NCBI RefSeq assembly: GCF_011752625.1
Contig: NZ_VWXD01000002.1
Span: forward strand, 620,001-684,000
From: Candidatus Pantoea formicae
Lineage (GTDB): Bacteria > Pseudomonadota > Gammaproteobacteria > Enterobacterales > Enterobacteriaceae
DNA length: 64,000 nucleotides
Direction: 5' to 3'
The notes under the pieces were generated by a model that did no database searches, was not told the origin of the DNA, and was given only the letters and a program-made list of their open reading frames with translations. Made by a program: the position numbers and the translations under genes. Position 1 is the stretch's first letter. Each line of letters begins with the position of its first letter. Positions 1 to 10,904 of this stretch are shown piece by piece.

Positions 1-403
1 AAGCGTGTTTGCGTTCAATCAAACGCTCAACCAGTTCGATGATTTCAGGGATGTGGCGCGTGGCACGCGGTTCCAGATCCGGCGGCAGAATGCCCAGTGC
101 ATCAAAGTCTTTGTGCATCTCGGCGATCATACGGTTGGTCAGCGTTTCAATGCTCTCACCGTTTTCGTTCGCACGTTTGATGATCTTGTCATCAATATCG
201 GTGATGTTACGCACGTACTTAAGCTGATAATCCGCATAACGCAGGTAACGCGAAATCACGTCGAATGCGACGAAGGTACGCCCATGGCCGATGTGACAGA
301 GGTCGTAAACCGTAATTCCACAGACATACATGCCGATCTGACCAGCGTGGATCGGTTTAAATTCCTCTTTCTGTCGACTCAGGGTGTTATAGATCTTCAA
401 CAT
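1..403 (-). CDS. cysS: Cysteinyl-tRNA synthetase, 5' part (cut by window edge)
   Basis: Charges tRNA-Cys with cysteine in the cytoplasm. Only the first 134 residues lie in the window; the rest runs off base 1. The reverse-strand reading begins [15 protein letters not shown] and matches the N-terminal catalytic Rossmann domain of class I CysRS. A zinc-ligand cysteine is in YVCGITVYD (about residue 28) and the HIGH signature is at residues 37-40. The ATG at 401-403 fits the family N-terminus. It is divergent from ppiB across about 220 bp, as in E. coli. Nothing about the visible part is abnormal. Confidence 0.96.
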   Translation of the reverse strand, partial: MLKIYNTLSRQKEEFKPIHAGQIGMYVCGITVYDLCHIGHGRTFVAFDVISRYLRYADYQLKYVRNITDIDDKIIKRANENGESIETLTNRMIAEMHKDFDALGILPPDLEPRATRHIPEIIELVERLIERKHA

Positions 404-621
404 TGAACGGTTCCGTTATTTACGTTTGCGGGATACGCCTTTCCAGCGTAGCTGGACATTGTGCCGTATTTTTCTCAGTTGTGCATCGCTCGCTTACCTT
501 CTATAGCTGCCTTACTGACGAGCTATTGGAAATTGTGATATAAGAGGCGTCTACAAAAATGCCCCGCCGCTTCGCAGGCGCGGCAGTTGATACTGACGAC
601 ACCCGTAACAGGACGAATATA

Positions 622-1115
<494 letters not shown>

Positions 1116-1116
<1 letters not shown>

Positions 1117-1832
1117 TGTCGCGCACGCTGTTCATCGCAGATTTGCATCTGTGTACAGAAGAACCGGCAATTACTGCCGGTTTTCTGCATTTTTTGCAGT
1201 GTGAAGCGCAGCAGTGTGATGCGCTTTACATCCTCGGCGATCTGTTCGAGGCCTGGATTGGTGATGATGATCCAAATCCGCTGCACCAGCAAATCGCCGC
1301 CGCACTGAAAGCACTGCCGGTGCCTAAATTCTTCATTCACGGTAATCGTGACTTCTTGCTTGGCAAACGTTTTGCGCATGAAAGCGGCATGACGCTGTTG
1401 CCGGAAGAGCAGGTGTTGACGCTCTACGGGCAGCGCGTGCTGATCATGCACGGCGATACCCTGTGTACCGACGATGAAGGCTATCAACGCTTCCGCGCTA
1501 AAGTGCATCAGCGCTGGTTGCAGCGTCTGTTCCTCGCCCTGCCGCTGCGTATACGTATGCGTATTGCCGCGCGAATGCGAGCCGACAGTAAGCAAGCCAA
1601 TCAACATAAGTCGCTCAGCATTATGGACGTCAATCCGCAAGCCGTTGAAGAAGCGATGACGCGCCAACAGGTGCGTATTCTGATTCACGGGCATACCCAT
1701 CGTCCGGCGGTACATCAGCTTTCCCTGCAAGGTGAAAGTGCCCAGCGAGTGGTGCTGGGGGCCTGGCATGAACAGGGGTCGATGATTCAGGTTGATGCCG
1801 CGGGCGTGCAGCTGATCAAATTTCCGTTTTAA
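1116..1832 (+). CDS. lpxH: UDP-2,3-diacylglucosamine diphosphatase
   Basis: Hydrolyses UDP-2,3-diacylglucosamine to lipid X plus UMP, the fourth step of lipid A synthesis, at the inner face of the inner membrane. The 238-residue product has the calcineurin-like metallophosphatase motifs in order: DLHL (about 9-12), [25 protein letters not shown] and HGHTHRP. These supply the Mn-binding Asp/His/Asn residues. It ends in KFPF, matching the HFPF end of E. coli LpxH. It starts on the ATG that shares its A with the ppiB stop codon. Length is normal (E. coli about 240). Confidence 0.96.
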
Positions 1833-1908
1833 TATCGGGCGCGCCTTAGGCTCGCCTTTATCAGTTTGAATCTGCAAATCTTCGCGCAATAGTGGCTGTT
1901 TTACTCCT

Positions 1909-1924
1909 ACGCAACCGTTTTCCT
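1909..1924 (+). promoter_or_regulatory. PurR operator upstream of purEK
   Basis: The 16-base sequence ACGCAACCGTTTTCCT fits the PurR consensus (ACGCAAACGTTTTCNT) with one internal change. It lies about 85 bp before the purE start, in the position of the E. coli purE operator. PurR with hypoxanthine or guanine would repress here. A TATTCT at 1941-1946 is a possible -10, but I see no convincing -35 at the right spacing. Confidence 0.85.
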
Positions 1925-2009
1925 TGCTGCCATCTCATGCTATTCTCTGTGCCCTTCTTTACCTGCCCGCCCGGCCAGGTTCGTTCGACTATTCACAGGA
2001 GTTGACCAC

Positions 2010-2519
2010 ATGTCATCCAACGCCACCCCGGCTCGTATCGCCATCGTCATGGGTTCCAAAAGTGACTGGGCTACCATGCAGTTCGCCGAGGAAATTCTTA
2101 ACAGCCTGGATGTTCCGTTCCACGTTGAAGTGGTCTCTGCTCACCGTACGCCAGACAAACTGTTCAGCTTTGCCGAAACCGCTGCGGATAACGGTTTCCA
2201 TGTGATCATCGCCGGTGCAGGCGGTGCTGCGCATCTGCCGGGCATGATCGCGGCGAAAACTCTGGTGCCAGTGCTGGGCGTGCCGGTACAAAGCGCCGCG
2301 CTGAGCGGTGTGGATAGCCTTTACTCCATCGTGCAGATGCCGCGCGGTATTCCTGTTGGTACGCTGGCGATTGGTAAAGCCGGTGCGGCAAATGCTGCCC
2401 TGCTGGCCGCACAGATTCTGGCGGTGCATGACAAAGAACTGGCGGCGCGTCTTGCCACCTGGCGTCAAACTCAGACCGACGAAGTGCTGAACAACCCAGA
2501 TCCGCGGGGGGATGCATGA
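2010..2519 (+). CDS. purE: N5-carboxyaminoimidazole ribonucleotide mutase
   Basis: Converts N5-CAIR to CAIR in de novo purine synthesis, using the product of PurK. The 169-residue protein has class I PurE signatures: GSKSDW near residue 15, SAHRTP (substrate phosphate and base contacts) and [11 protein letters not shown]. Its length equals that of E. coli PurE. An AGGAG ribosome-binding site precedes the ATG. The stop overlaps the purK start as ATGA, giving a tight two-gene operon under the PurR operator. Confidence 0.97.
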   Translation: MSSNATPARIAIVMGSKSDWATMQFAEEILNSLDVPFHVEVVSAHRTPDKLFSFAETAADNGFHVIIAGAGGAAHLPGMIAAKTLVPVLGVPVQSAALSGVDSLYSIVQMPRGIPVGTLAIGKAGAANAALLAAQILAVHDKELAARLATWRQTQTDEVLNNPDPRGDA

Positions 2520-3580
2520 AACCGGTTTGCGTACTCGGTAACGGTCAGTTAGGCCGTATGCTGCGCCAGGCGGGCGAACCCCTGGGCATCGCCGTTCATC
2601 CCGTAGGCCTGGATGCAGAACCTTCTGCTCTGCCTATCGCCGAAAGCGTGATCACCGCAGAAATTGAACGCTGGCCGGAAACCGCGCTAACCCGCGAACT
2701 GGCGCTGCATCCTGCGTTTGTGAACCGCGATATTTTCCCGCGTCTGGCCGATCGTTTGACGCAAAAACAGCTGCTCGATCAGCTGAATCTGGCGACCGCC
2801 CCCTGGCAGCTGCTGGCGGATAAAGCCGAGTGGCCGCAGGTGTTCAGCTCACTGGGTGAACTGGCGATTGTGAAACGTCGCACCGGCGGTTATGACGGTC
2901 GCGGTCAATGGCGTTTGCGCGCCAATGAGACCGACTCTCTGCCAGAAGAGTGCTACGGCGAATGTATCGTTGAGCAGGGCATCAACTTCAGCGGTGAAGT
3001 GTCGCTGGTGGGTGCGCGCGGTCACGATGGCACCACGGTGTTCTATCCCCTGACCCACAACCTGCATCAAGACGGCATCCTGCGCACCAGCGTGGCGTTC
3101 CCGCAGGCCGATGCGGCGCAACAGCAGCAAGCCGAAGCGATGCTTAGCGCCATTATGCATGAGCTGAAATATGTCGGTGTGATGGCGATGGAGTGCTTTG
3201 TGACGCCTGAAGGCCTGCTGATCAATGAGCTGGCCCCGCGTGTACACAACAGCGGCCACTGGACGCAGAACGGCGCGTCGATTAGCCAGTTTGAGCTGCA
3301 TCTGCGCGCCATCCTGGGATTAGCGCTGCCAAAACCGGTGGTGTTTGCGCCGTCAGTGTTGGTCAATCTGATTGGTACCGCAGTGAATGTCGCCTGGCTG
3401 CAACAGCCGCTGGTGCATCTGCACTGGTACGATAAGGAAGTGCGTCCGGGCCGTAAGGTTGGGCATTTAAACCTGACCGATAGCGATCAGGCACGCCTCG
3501 CGGCGGCGCTGAACGCCTTGGTACCGCTGCTGCCAGAAGAGTACGCCAGCGGAATTGCCTGGGCGGTTGAGAAACTGTAA
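2516..3580 (+). CDS. purK: N5-carboxyaminoimidazole ribonucleotide synthase (ATP-grasp)
   Basis: Makes N5-CAIR from AIR, bicarbonate and ATP. The 354-residue protein starts with the nucleotide-binding [16 protein letters not shown], has the ATP-grasp loop [11 protein letters not shown] (about residues 120-130), and the late metal and phosphate motif [13 protein letters not shown]. Length equals that of E. coli PurK. Its ATG overlaps the purE TGA by four bases. A hairpin terminator follows directly. Confidence 0.97.
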   Translation: MKPVCVLGNGQLGRMLRQAGEPLGIAVHPVGLDAEPSALPIAESVITAEIERWPETALTRELALHPAFVNRDIFPRLADRLTQKQLLDQLNLATAPWQLLADKAEWPQVFSSLGELAIVKRRTGGYDGRGQWRLRANETDSLPEECYGECIVEQGINFSGEVSLVGARGHDGTTVFYPLTHNLHQDGILRTSVAFPQADAAQQQQAEAMLSAIMHELKYVGVMAMECFVTPEGLLINELAPRVHNSGHWTQNGASISQFELHLRAILGLALPKPVVFAPSVLVNLIGTAVNVAWLQQPLVHLHWYDKEVRPGRKVGHLNLTDSDQARLAAALNALVPLLPEEYASGIAWAVEKL

Positions 3581-3583
3581 TCG

Positions 3584-3605
3584 AAAGGCCGCGAAAGCGG
3601 CCTTT
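3584..3605 (+). terminator. Hairpin terminator after purK
   Basis: A perfect 9-bp stem (AAAGGCCGC / GCGGCCTTT) encloses a GAAA loop 4 bp after the purK stop. It lies between the convergent purK and ybbP genes and can serve both strands. The identical stem recurs after acrB and next to ppiD. Confidence 0.85.
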
Positions 3606-3622
3606 GATTTATGTGTGCAGGA

Positions 3623-6040
3623 TTAAGCCGCTTCAAACCGTTTAAACAGCGCCTTCCCTTTCAGCAACCGAATGCCCAGCCAGCCACCGCACAGTGACAG
3701 CAGCAGCGCACCGCTGATCGGCAATGCCATCCACAATGTCCAGTCGGGTTCCCACGGAAAATCGAAGATCTTGCGCTGTAATCCCCACAATGCCGCTTCG
3801 GCCCCTAACGCTGCCGCAATCCCCGACACCACACCCAGCAATGCAAACTCACACCACAACGTGCCGCGCAGCAGGCGTTTGCTGGCCCCCAGCGTACGGT
3901 ACACCACCAGCTCCTGTCGGCGCTGGCGCATGCCGACCTGAATTTGTGCCAGCAACAGCAGCACACCGCAAACGGTAACCAGCACCACCATGATCTCCAG
4001 CGCCTGACTCACCTGCGCCAACACCTGCCCTATCTGCTTCAGCATACTGCCAACGTCCAGCAAACTCAGCGTGGGGAAGGCGCGATTGAGCTGCGCCAGC
4101 AGCACCGGATTGCTATCCATGCGGAAACTGGTCAGCCAGGTCTGCGGCTGCTGATCCAGCGCCCCCGGCGGGAAGATAAAGAAGAAATTCGGCCGCAGGC
4201 TTTCCCAATCCACTTTGCGCAGGCTGGTAATTTTTGCGCTGAACTGCTGGGTATCGCCGCTAAAGGTCAGGCTATCGCCGAGCTTAAGACCAAGGCGATC
4301 CGCCAGCTCCACTTCCATCGACACTTCACCCGCTTTCGGCGGCCAGGTGCCTGCCATCAACGGGTTGTGATCGGGACGATCCGCCTGCCAGGTCAGATTG
4401 AGTTCACGATTCAGCGCGTTATCCATTTTCGGATTGGCTTCTTTGCCGTTCAGCTCTGTCAGACGCGCACGCACAATCGGGTAGTAGGATTCCGGTTTGA
4501 TGTGATGCTGACTGAGGAAGTCGCGCACCTGCGGAACCTGCTCCTGCGTCATGTTCAGCAAGAAATAGTTGGGTGCATCCGCTGGTAACTGCTGCTGCCA
4601 GCGATCCAGCAGATCGCCGCGCATCACCAGCAGCAGCGCCAGCAGCATAAAGGAGAGTGAAAACGCGGCCAGTTGGCTCAGCGTCATTGCGGGTTGCCGT
4701 AGCAAGCGGTTAATCGCCAGACGCATCGCCAGATTACGCACCACCAGCTTACGCAGCAGCAACAGCGTGCCCCAGCCAAGCAGTGCCAGCAGTAACGCCA
4801 GCATCACTACGCCCGCCAGAAGCGCCCACAGCATTTTGCTGCCACCCATCAATAACGCCAGCAGACCCACCACCACCAGCGCCATCACTGGCAGATAAAT
4901 GCGCAGCGGCCAGATATTGGCGACCGCATCACGCCGCAGAACGCGTAAGGGCTGCGTCGCCATCAACAGGCGATACGGGCGCAGTCCCACCAACAGCGAA
5001 ATCACAAACATCGTGCCGATGGCCCAAAGCCACGGCCAGAAGCTGGCGGCCGGTAGCGCGGCAGGCAGCACGGGTTTGAGCATCACCAATAAAATGATCT
5101 CAATCCCCTGCCCTAGCACGCTGCCTGCAATGGCGGCCAGCAACAGCACCGCCAGCCACTGGCCGATAATCAACCGCTGTAAGGCCTTACGCGTGGCGCC
5201 GAGCGTTTTCAGCACCGCCACCAGATCGTAGCGGCTACGGCAGTAGTGGCTCATCGCCACCGCAACAGCGGCAATCGCCAGCATCAGGGTTAGCAGCGCT
5301 GAAAGCAGTAAGAACTGCTGGGAACGCTGCATCGAACGTCCTAATGCATCTTCTGAATTTTCGACGCTGATCCAGCGCTCTCCCGCTTTCAACTGCGGTT
5401 GAATCCAGCGGTCATAGCGGCCAAGTGGCGCGGGATCGCCTGAGAACTTGTAGCGCCAGCTCAAGCGGCTGCCAGGCTGGATCGCGCCGGTTTTATCGAC
5501 ATCCGCAAGGTTCATCAGCAGGCGCGGTGCAGTCTGGAACGGATTGAAACCGCCATCCGGTTCCTGAATCACTTCACCAGCGATACGTAACGTGGTGTCA
5601 CCGACATCAACGTTATCGCCGACTTTGAGATTAAGCAGCGCCAGCAGTCGCGGCGCGGCCAGCACCGTGCCCGCCTGCGGTTTTAACCCCGGCGGATCGG
5701 TCTGTAAGGTGCCGAACATCGGATAGGCATCATCCACCGCTTTAACGTCTGCCAGCTGCGGTGTTTGATCGGCAAAGGTCATGGTCATAAAGCTGAGTTG
5801 GCGACTGACGGAGAGCCCCTCATCGCGCGCTTTGTTCAACCAAGCTTCAGGCGCGGGCGCACTGCTGCGCAAGGTACGGTCCCCCGCCATAAAATCACGG
5901 CTCTGCTGGCTGAGCCCTTTCTCCATACGATCGCTAATAGAGCCGAGCGCCAAAACACAGGCCACCGCCAGCGTTAGCGCCAGCCAGACAATCAGCAGCG
6001 AAGGCGATCGCCATTCACGCCAGAACCAGCGCCAAATCAT
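3623..6040 (-). CDS. ybbP: Putative ABC transporter permease YbbP (FtsX/MacB fold)
   Basis: Inner-membrane permease partner of YbbA; the exported substrate is not established. The 805-residue product matches E. coli YbbP (804) along its length. It has an N-terminal TM helix (LLIVWLALTLAVACVLAL), a large periplasmic domain, FtsX-type TM blocks around residues 245-370, a central run of TM helices, a second periplasmic domain, and a C-terminal FtsX block. The ATG at 6038-6040 overlaps the ybbA stop as ATGA, and E. coli YbbP also begins MIxRWFWREW, so the slightly longer reading MGGDMIW is not used. Confidence 0.93.
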   Translation of the reverse strand: MIWRWFWREWRSPSLLIVWLALTLAVACVLALGSISDRMEKGLSQQSRDFMAGDRTLRSSAPAPEAWLNKARDEGLSVSRQLSFMTMTFADQTPQLADVKAVDDAYPMFGTLQTDPPGLKPQAGTVLAAPRLLALLNLKVGDNVDVGDTTLRIAGEVIQEPDGGFNPFQTAPRLLMNLADVDKTGAIQPGSRLSWRYKFSGDPAPLGRYDRWIQPQLKAGERWISVENSEDALGRSMQRSQQFLLLSALLTLMLAIAAVAVAMSHYCRSRYDLVAVLKTLGATRKALQRLIIGQWLAVLLLAAIAGSVLGQGIEIILLVMLKPVLPAALPAASFWPWLWAIGTMFVISLLVGLRPYRLLMATQPLRVLRRDAVANIWPLRIYLPVMALVVVGLLALLMGGSKMLWALLAGVVMLALLLALLGWGTLLLLRKLVVRNLAMRLAINRLLRQPAMTLSQLAAFSLSFMLLALLLVMRGDLLDRWQQQLPADAPNYFLLNMTQEQVPQVRDFLSQHHIKPESYYPIVRARLTELNGKEANPKMDNALNRELNLTWQADRPDHNPLMAGTWPPKAGEVSMEVELADRLGLKLGDSLTFSGDTQQFSAKITSLRKVDWESLRPNFFFIFPPGALDQQPQTWLTSFRMDSNPVLLAQLNRAFPTLSLLDVGSMLKQIGQVLAQVSQALEIMVVLVTVCGVLLLLAQIQVGMRQRRQELVVYRTLGASKRLLRGTLWCEFALLGVVSGIAAALGAEAALWGLQRKIFDFPWEPDWTLWMALPISGALLLSLCGGWLGIRLLKGKALFKRFEAA

Positions 6041-6723
6041 GTCTCCTCCCACAGCTTGCCGTCGCGCAGTCTCAGCCGTCGATCGCAGCGCGCTGCCAGT
6101 TGCTCATCGTGCGTCACCAAAATCAGTGTGGTGGCGAAATCTCGGTTGAGGGAGAAAAGTAAATCGGCGATGCGATCGCCAGTTTTGCGATCCAGGTTGC
6201 CAGTGGGTTCATCGGCGAACAGCAAGCCCGGGCGTCCGCTGAAGGCGCGGGCCAGCGCCACACGCTGCTGTTCTCCTCCAGAGAGCTGGGCAGGCAGATG
6301 CTGCAAACGATCTTTCAAGCCAAGCTGCGTCAGTAAATCCACCGCCTGTGCGCGGCTGTCACGATCGCTGTCCCCGCGCAACAGGGCTGGCAACTGGACG
6401 TTTTCCAGCGCATTCAGCGTGGGCACCAGCATAAAGGATTGAAACACAAAGCCGACTTCACGCGCGCGCAACGCGGCTCGCTGCTCTTCGTCCATGCTGT
6501 GCAGCGGCTGGCCGAGCAGGTGCACTTCGCCGCTGCTGCCATCATCCAGCCCAGCCAGGATACCCAGCAAAGTTGATTTACCGGAGCCGGACTCGCCAAT
6601 CAGCGCGATGGTCTCGGCTGGTTTGACAACCAGCTCAACTCCGGTGAGGATGGTCAGCTGATGCTCTCCCTGACCGACGGACTTAGTAAGATGATGAACT
6701 GCAACAATGTTTTCCGCTGGCAT
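6037..6723 (-). CDS. ybbA: ABC transporter ATP-binding protein YbbA (LolD/MacB-type)
   Basis: ATPase subunit for YbbP. The 228-residue protein carries Walker A GESGSGKS (about 41-48), a Q-loop in FVFQSFMLVP, the signature LSGGEQQR, Walker B LLFADEPTGNLD and an H-loop in LILVTHDE. This is the o228/LolD-like ATPase architecture. It is coupled to ybbP by ATGA overlap. Its start codon lies 33 bp inside the divergent tesA gene, so each 5' end overlaps the other's coding sequence. Confidence 0.94.
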   Translation of the reverse strand: MPAENIVAVHHLTKSVGQGEHQLTILTGVELVVKPAETIALIGESGSGKSTLLGILAGLDDGSSGEVHLLGQPLHSMDEEQRAALRAREVGFVFQSFMLVPTLNALENVQLPALLRGDSDRDSRAQAVDLLTQLGLKDRLQHLPAQLSGGEQQRVALARAFSGRPGLLFADEPTGNLDRKTGDRIADLLFSLNRDFATTLILVTHDEQLAARCDRRLRLRDGKLWEET

Positions 6724-7317
6724 TATCCCTTCCTGTTGTTATTGCTTCTGCTGGTGTCCCGCATTGCTGCCGCCGATACCTTGCTGGTATTGGGTGACAG
6801 CCTGAGCGCCGGGTATCGCATGTCCGCCACCGCGGCATGGCCCAGCCTGCTCAATAAAACCTGGCATCAGCAGCCCCAGATTATTAACGCCAGCATCAGC
6901 GGAGATACCGCTGGACAAGGGCTGGCGCGTTTGCCGGGCCTATTAAAACAGCATCAACCCCGTTGGGTGTTAATCGAATTGGGCGGTAACGACGGCTTGC
7001 GCGGTTTCCCGCCACAGAACATCGCCCAGGATCTGAGCAAAGTGATCGACGAGGTCAAAGCCGCCAACGCGCAGCCGTTGCTGATGCAAATTCGTCTGCC
7101 CGCTAATTATGGACGTCGTTATACCGAGGCGTTTAGCGCGATCTATCCGCAGCTGGCACAGCAGTACAACATTCCTCTGGTGCCGTTCTTTATGGAGCAA
7201 GTTTATCTGAAGCCGGAATGGATGCAGCAGGACGGTATTCACCCCAATCCGGATGCGCAGCCGTTTATTGCTAACCTGATGGCAAACGAACTGGCTCCGC
7301 TAGTAAAGCAGAATTAA
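6691..7317 (+). CDS. tesA: Thioesterase I / protease I / lysophospholipase L1 (SGNH hydrolase)
   Basis: Periplasmic hydrolase acting on acyl-CoA thioesters and lysophospholipids. The 208-residue precursor has a clear signal peptide (about 1-27, hydrophobic FLLLLLLLVSRI then AAADT). The SGNH blocks follow: GDSLSAGYR with the nucleophilic Ser, the conserved Gly in SISGDT, GGNDGLRG, and DGIHPN with catalytic Asp and His. The start at the ATGATG at 6691 matches E. coli MMNFNNVFRWH. The first 33 bp overlap the divergent ybbA gene. Confidence 0.95.
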   Translation: MMNCNNVFRWHYPFLLLLLLLVSRIAAADTLLVLGDSLSAGYRMSATAAWPSLLNKTWHQQPQIINASISGDTAGQGLARLPGLLKQHQPRWVLIELGGNDGLRGFPPQNIAQDLSKVIDEVKAANAQPLLMQIRLPANYGRRYTEAFSAIYPQLAQQYNIPLVPFFMEQVYLKPEWMQQDGIHPNPDAQPFIANLMANELAPLVKQN

Positions 7318-7348
7318 TGCAGGCGTGTGATTTATAACAGGTAAAGAA

Positions 7349-8122
7349 ATGCAAAAAACGATCTTAATCACCGGCTGTTCCAGCGGCATCGGTTTAGTGG
7401 CCGCCAACGATCTGCTGTTACGCGGCTATCGCGTCATCGCCGCCTGCCGCCGTCCAAATGATGTGGCGCACATGGATGCGCTCGGCTTTATCGGCCTCCA
7501 GCTTGATCTCGACGATCCTGCCAGCGTGGATGCGGCGGCGGATCGCGTGCTGGCGCTGTGCGAAAATCGCTTACACGGCCTGTTTAACAACGGCGGCTTC
7601 GGACAGTATGGGCCGCTGACCAGCGTGTCGCGCCAGCAACTGGAAAAGCAGTTCTCCACCAATGTCTTTGGCACCCATCAGCTCACCATGCGCCTGCTGC
7701 CTGCGCTGCAAGCCAGCGGTGACGGACGCATCATTAATACCAGTTCGGTGTTGGGACTGATTTCTACGCCAGGCCGCGGCGCTTATGCCGCCAGCAAATG
7801 GGCACTTGAAGCCTGGAGCGATGCGCTGCGTATGGAAGTGCGTGCATCGGGCGTCCGCGTGAGCTTGATCGAACCTGGTCCCATCTCCACCCAATTCACC
7901 GATAATGTGCATCAGGGAGAACAGGACAAACCGGTGCGCAACCCAGGGATTGCAGCGCGCTTCACCCTACCGCCGGAGGCCATTTTGCCCAAGCTGCGCC
8001 ACGCGCTGGAGAGTAAACATCCGCGTTTGCGCTATCCGGTGACGCTGGTCGCATGGATAATGAGTCTGCTGAAACGCCTGCTTCCTGGTTGGTTGCTGGA
8101 TCGCATTTTGCGCAGCAACTAA
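7349..8122 (+). CDS. ybbO: Short-chain dehydrogenase/reductase YbbO
   Basis: NAD(P)-dependent oxidoreductase; E. coli YbbO has been described as an NADP-dependent aldehyde reductase, but the physiological substrate is unclear. The 257-residue protein has the classical SDR pattern: TGCSSGIG nucleotide-binding loop at about 8-15, NNGG (NNAG equivalent), catalytic Ser in INTSS, and YAASK with catalytic Tyr and Lys. A hydrophobic C-terminal segment ([17 protein letters not shown]) suggests membrane association. It lies 31 bp after tesA on the same strand. Confidence 0.9.
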   Translation: MQKTILITGCSSGIGLVAANDLLLRGYRVIAACRRPNDVAHMDALGFIGLQLDLDDPASVDAAADRVLALCENRLHGLFNNGGFGQYGPLTSVSRQQLEKQFSTNVFGTHQLTMRLLPALQASGDGRIINTSSVLGLISTPGRGAYAASKWALEAWSDALRMEVRASGVRVSLIEPGPISTQFTDNVHQGEQDKPVRNPGIAARFTLPPEAILPKLRHALESKHPRLRYPVTLVAWIMSLLKRLLPGWLLDRILRSN

Positions 8123-8201
8123 ACAGCAAGCCAGATTTGAACTTGAAGCGGGGCAGCTTGCCCCCATATCCTCAACACACTTTCTGCAAAGAGACGTATT
8201 C

Positions 8202-9056
8202 ATGTCACACGCTTTGATTATCGACATCAACGAATCCAACCTGCATCAGACGCTGGAACAATCCATGCAGATGCCGGTGCTGTTCTATTTCTGGTCCGAT
8301 CGCAGCCAACACTGTCAGGAGCTGACTCCGGTACTGGAGCGTCTGGCACAGGAATATGCTGGTCAGTTTATTCTGGCCAAGCTGGATTGCGATAAAGAGC
8401 AGATGGTGGCATCGCAGTTTGGTTTGCGTTCCATCCCAACCGTCTACCTGTTCCAGAATGGTCAGCCGGTTGATGGTTTCCAGGGACCGCAGCCAGAAGA
8501 AGCCATTCGCGCGCTGCTGCAAAAAGTGCTGCCACGTGAGGAAGAGCTGAAAACCCACCAGGCGATGCAATTGATGGAGGAAGGCAAGCCGCTTGAAGCC
8601 ATGCCGTTGCTGAAAGATGCCTGGCAGTTGAGCAATCAGAACAGTGAAATTGGTTTCCTGCTGGCAGAAGTGCTGATTACCCTTAACCGCAGCGACGAAG
8701 CGGAAGCCGTGCTGGCGGTGGTGCCGTTACAGGATCAGGATACGCGCTATCAGAGCCTGGTGTCGCAGATCGAACTGCTAAAACAGGCGGCCGATACGCC
8801 AGAGATCCAACAACTGCAGGATCAACTCGCTGGCGATCCCGCGAATGCTGAGCTGGCTGCTAAACTTGCCTTACAGCTGCATCAGGTGGGTCGCAATGAG
8901 GAAGCACTGGATCTGCTGTTCAGTTTCCTGAAAAGCGATCTGAGTGCGGGTGAAGGCCAGGTACGTAAGATGTTCCAGGAAATTTTGGCCGCGCTCGGCA
9001 CTGGCGATGCTCTCGCCACCCGCTATCGCCGCCAGCTTTACTCGCTGCTCTACTGA
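8202..9056 (+). CDS. cnoX: Chaperedoxin CnoX (thioredoxin-TPR protein YbbN)
   Basis: Holdase that protects proteins under hypochlorous acid stress and passes clients to DnaK and GroEL. The 284-residue protein has an N-terminal thioredoxin domain (about 1-110). The active site reads SDRSQHC, the enterobacterial SQHC variant that lacks the first cysteine of CxxC, so it is not a dithiol reductase. TPR-like helical repeats follow (about 115-284). Length equals that of the E. coli protein. It lies 79 bp downstream of ybbO. Confidence 0.94.
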   Translation: MSHALIIDINESNLHQTLEQSMQMPVLFYFWSDRSQHCQELTPVLERLAQEYAGQFILAKLDCDKEQMVASQFGLRSIPTVYLFQNGQPVDGFQGPQPEEAIRALLQKVLPREEELKTHQAMQLMEEGKPLEAMPLLKDAWQLSNQNSEIGFLLAEVLITLNRSDEAEAVLAVVPLQDQDTRYQSLVSQIELLKQAADTPEIQQLQDQLAGDPANAELAAKLALQLHQVGRNEEALDLLFSFLKSDLSAGEGQVRKMFQEILAALGTGDALATRYRRQLYSLLY

Positions 9057-9120
9057 CAGGTAGCGCGCGTTAAACGGGCCGAAGCGACTCGGCCCGACAA
9101 TCTGACAACCAGGAGGTTAT

Positions 9121-10035
9121 ATGTTGACTGTGATTCCCGTGATCATCGTACTCGCTTTAGTCACTGTCTGGGCGAGTGTAAAAATCGTGCCACAGGGCTA
9201 TCAGTGGACGGTAGAACGCTTTGGCCGCTATACCAAAACGCTGCCGCCAGGCCTGAGTTTGCTTGTCCCCTTCATGGATCGTATTGGTCGCAAGATCAAC
9301 ATGATGGAACAAGTGCTCGACATCCCTTCACAAGAAATCATCTCCAAAGACAACGCTAACGTCACTATTGATGCCGTCTGTTTTATTCAGGTTGTTGACC
9401 CGGCGCGCGCCGCCTATGAAGTCAGCAATCTTGAGCTTTCCATCCTCAATTTGACCATGACCAACATCCGTACCGTGCTTGGCAGCATGGAGCTGGATGA
9501 GATGCTGTCGCAGCGCGATAACATCAACACGCGATTGCTGCACATTGTTGATGAGGCCACCAACCCGTGGGGCGTCAAAATCACCCGTATTGAAATTCGC
9601 GATGTGCGCCCGCCGCAAGAGTTAATTGCCGCAATGAACGCGCAGATGAAAGCTGAGCGAACCAAACGTGCCGATATTCTTACTGCGGAAGGCGTGCGTC
9701 AGGCCGCCATCTTGCGCGCCGAAGGGGATAAGCAGTCGCAGATTCTGAAAGCCGAAGGCGAACGAACCTCGGCCTTCCTGCAGGCCGAAGCGCGTGAACG
9801 TCAGGCACAGGCGGAAGCTAACGCGACACGTGCGGTGTCTGAAGCGATTGCCGCGGGCGACATTCAGGCGGTGAACTACTTCGTGGCGCAGAAATATACT
9901 GATGCGCTACAGAAAATTGGTGAGTCGAATAACAGCAAAGTGGTGATGATGCCACTGGAAGCCAGTAGCTTACTGGGGTCGATTGGCGGCATCAGTGAAC
10001 TGCTGAAGGAGAGCCGTCAGGAGCGTAAACCGTGA
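9121..10035 (+). CDS. qmcA: SPFH/stomatin-family membrane protein QmcA
   Basis: Inner-membrane SPFH protein; in E. coli it is functionally linked to FtsH-HflKC membrane quality control. The 304-residue protein has an N-terminal TM helix ([17 protein letters not shown]), an SPFH/band-7 domain (about 25-190) and a charged Ala/Glu coiled coil (about 200-250). An AGGAGG site precedes the ATG. It is coupled to the next gene: the TGA overlaps a GTG start (GTGA), a typical SPFH-NfeD pair. Confidence 0.94.
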   Translation: MLTVIPVIIVLALVTVWASVKIVPQGYQWTVERFGRYTKTLPPGLSLLVPFMDRIGRKINMMEQVLDIPSQEIISKDNANVTIDAVCFIQVVDPARAAYEVSNLELSILNLTMTNIRTVLGSMELDEMLSQRDNINTRLLHIVDEATNPWGVKITRIEIRDVRPPQELIAAMNAQMKAERTKRADILTAEGVRQAAILRAEGDKQSQILKAEGERTSAFLQAEARERQAQAEANATRAVSEAIAAGDIQAVNYFVAQKYTDALQKIGESNNSKVVMMPLEASSLLGSIGGISELLKESRQERKP

Positions 10036-10493
10036 TCCTGATGGAACTGATTGCCCATCCGCACTGGTTCTGGCTAACGCTGGGTGGCTTGCTGTTAGCC
10101 GCGGAGATGCTCGGCACCAGCGGCTATCTGCTGTGGAGCGGACTGGCGGCAGTGCTGGTTGGTCTCATCGAGTGGATGTTCCCCTTCTCCTGGACCAGCC
10201 AAGGCGCACTGTTTGCGGTGCTAACGGTGTTGTGCGTGTTTTTCTGGTATCGCTGGATGCGCTATCGCGAGACTGCCCAGCAGCCGAACACCCTCAATCA
10301 ACGGGGTTCACAGCTGATCGGCATGCATCTGACATTGGATAATGCCCTAAAAGATGGCTTTGGCCACGTACGTATTGGCGACAGCAGCTGGCGCGTGCAG
10401 GCCAAAGAGGATTTGCCCGCGGGTACGCCGGTCATCGTTACCGGGGTTGTCGGCATTACGCTGCTGGTTCAACCGCGTTTTCCTTCAGCTTGA
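10032..10493 (+). CDS. ybbJ: NfeD-like inner-membrane protein YbbJ
   Basis: Partner of QmcA in a stomatin/NfeD pair. The 153-residue protein has two or three N-terminal TM segments (about 10-75), then a small soluble OB-fold NfeDC domain with NQRGxQLIG and RIGDSSWRV. Two starts are possible: GTG at 10032, placed 8 nt after an AGGAG, and ATG at 10041, which aligns with the E. coli MMELM start. I use the GTG because of the ribosome-binding site and the overlap with qmcA. Its 3' end overlaps convergent cueR by 25 bp. Confidence 0.9.
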   Translation: MILMELIAHPHWFWLTLGGLLLAAEMLGTSGYLLWSGLAAVLVGLIEWMFPFSWTSQGALFAVLTVLCVFFWYRWMRYRETAQQPNTLNQRGSQLIGMHLTLDNALKDGFGHVRIGDSSWRVQAKEDLPAGTPVIVTGVVGITLLVQPRFPSA

Positions 10494-10885
10494 TGGCAAC
10501 AGCCCGCCAGATGATTGATGATGGGGCATTCAGCACTGTCATCGCCTGGGCAGGCTTCCGCCAACTCCAGCAGTCGCGCGCGCATCGCATGCAGTTCTTC
10601 GATGTGCGCGGCGATTTCATCCGCCTTTTGCAGTGTCCGCGCCTTTACATCGGCGCTGTGGCGCGCAGGATTATTAAACAGTGTGACCAGCTCGCGACAC
10701 TCTTCCAGGGTAAAGCCCACCTGGCGCGCCTGGCGCAGCAGATTGAGTTCATCGATATGATGTGCGGCATAGCTACGATAGCCATTGTCACTGCGTAACG
10801 GCGGCGTCACCACCCCCTTCTCTTCATAGAAGCGAATCGCTTTACTGGTGAGACCGGTCTTTTTTGCCACATCGCTAATGTTCAT
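10469..10885 (-). CDS. cueR: Copper-responsive MerR-family regulator CueR
   Basis: Cu(I)/Ag(I)-sensing activator of copA and cueO. The 138-residue protein has the MerR winged helix ([22 protein letters not shown]), a dimerisation helix, and the metal loop [11 protein letters not shown] with the two diagnostic cysteines (C112 and C120 in E. coli). A Cys-Cys-His tail follows (AGCCHQ). It is divergent from copA, with the operator-promoter between them. The 3' end overlaps ybbJ by 25 bp on the opposite strand. Confidence 0.96.
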   Translation of the reverse strand: MNISDVAKKTGLTSKAIRFYEEKGVVTPPLRSDNGYRSYAAHHIDELNLLRQARQVGFTLEECRELVTLFNNPARHSADVKARTLQKADEIAAHIEELHAMRARLLELAEACPGDDSAECPIINHLAGCCHQAEGKRG

Positions 10886-10904
10886 CTTTTTACCTCATCA
10901 CCGC

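Noticed and set aside
9075..9096. Hairpin CGGGCCGA / TCGGCCCG between cnoX and qmcA as a terminator.
   Set aside because: There is no T run and it stands only 25 bp before the qmcA start, so it could be a weak attenuator at best. Not annotated.
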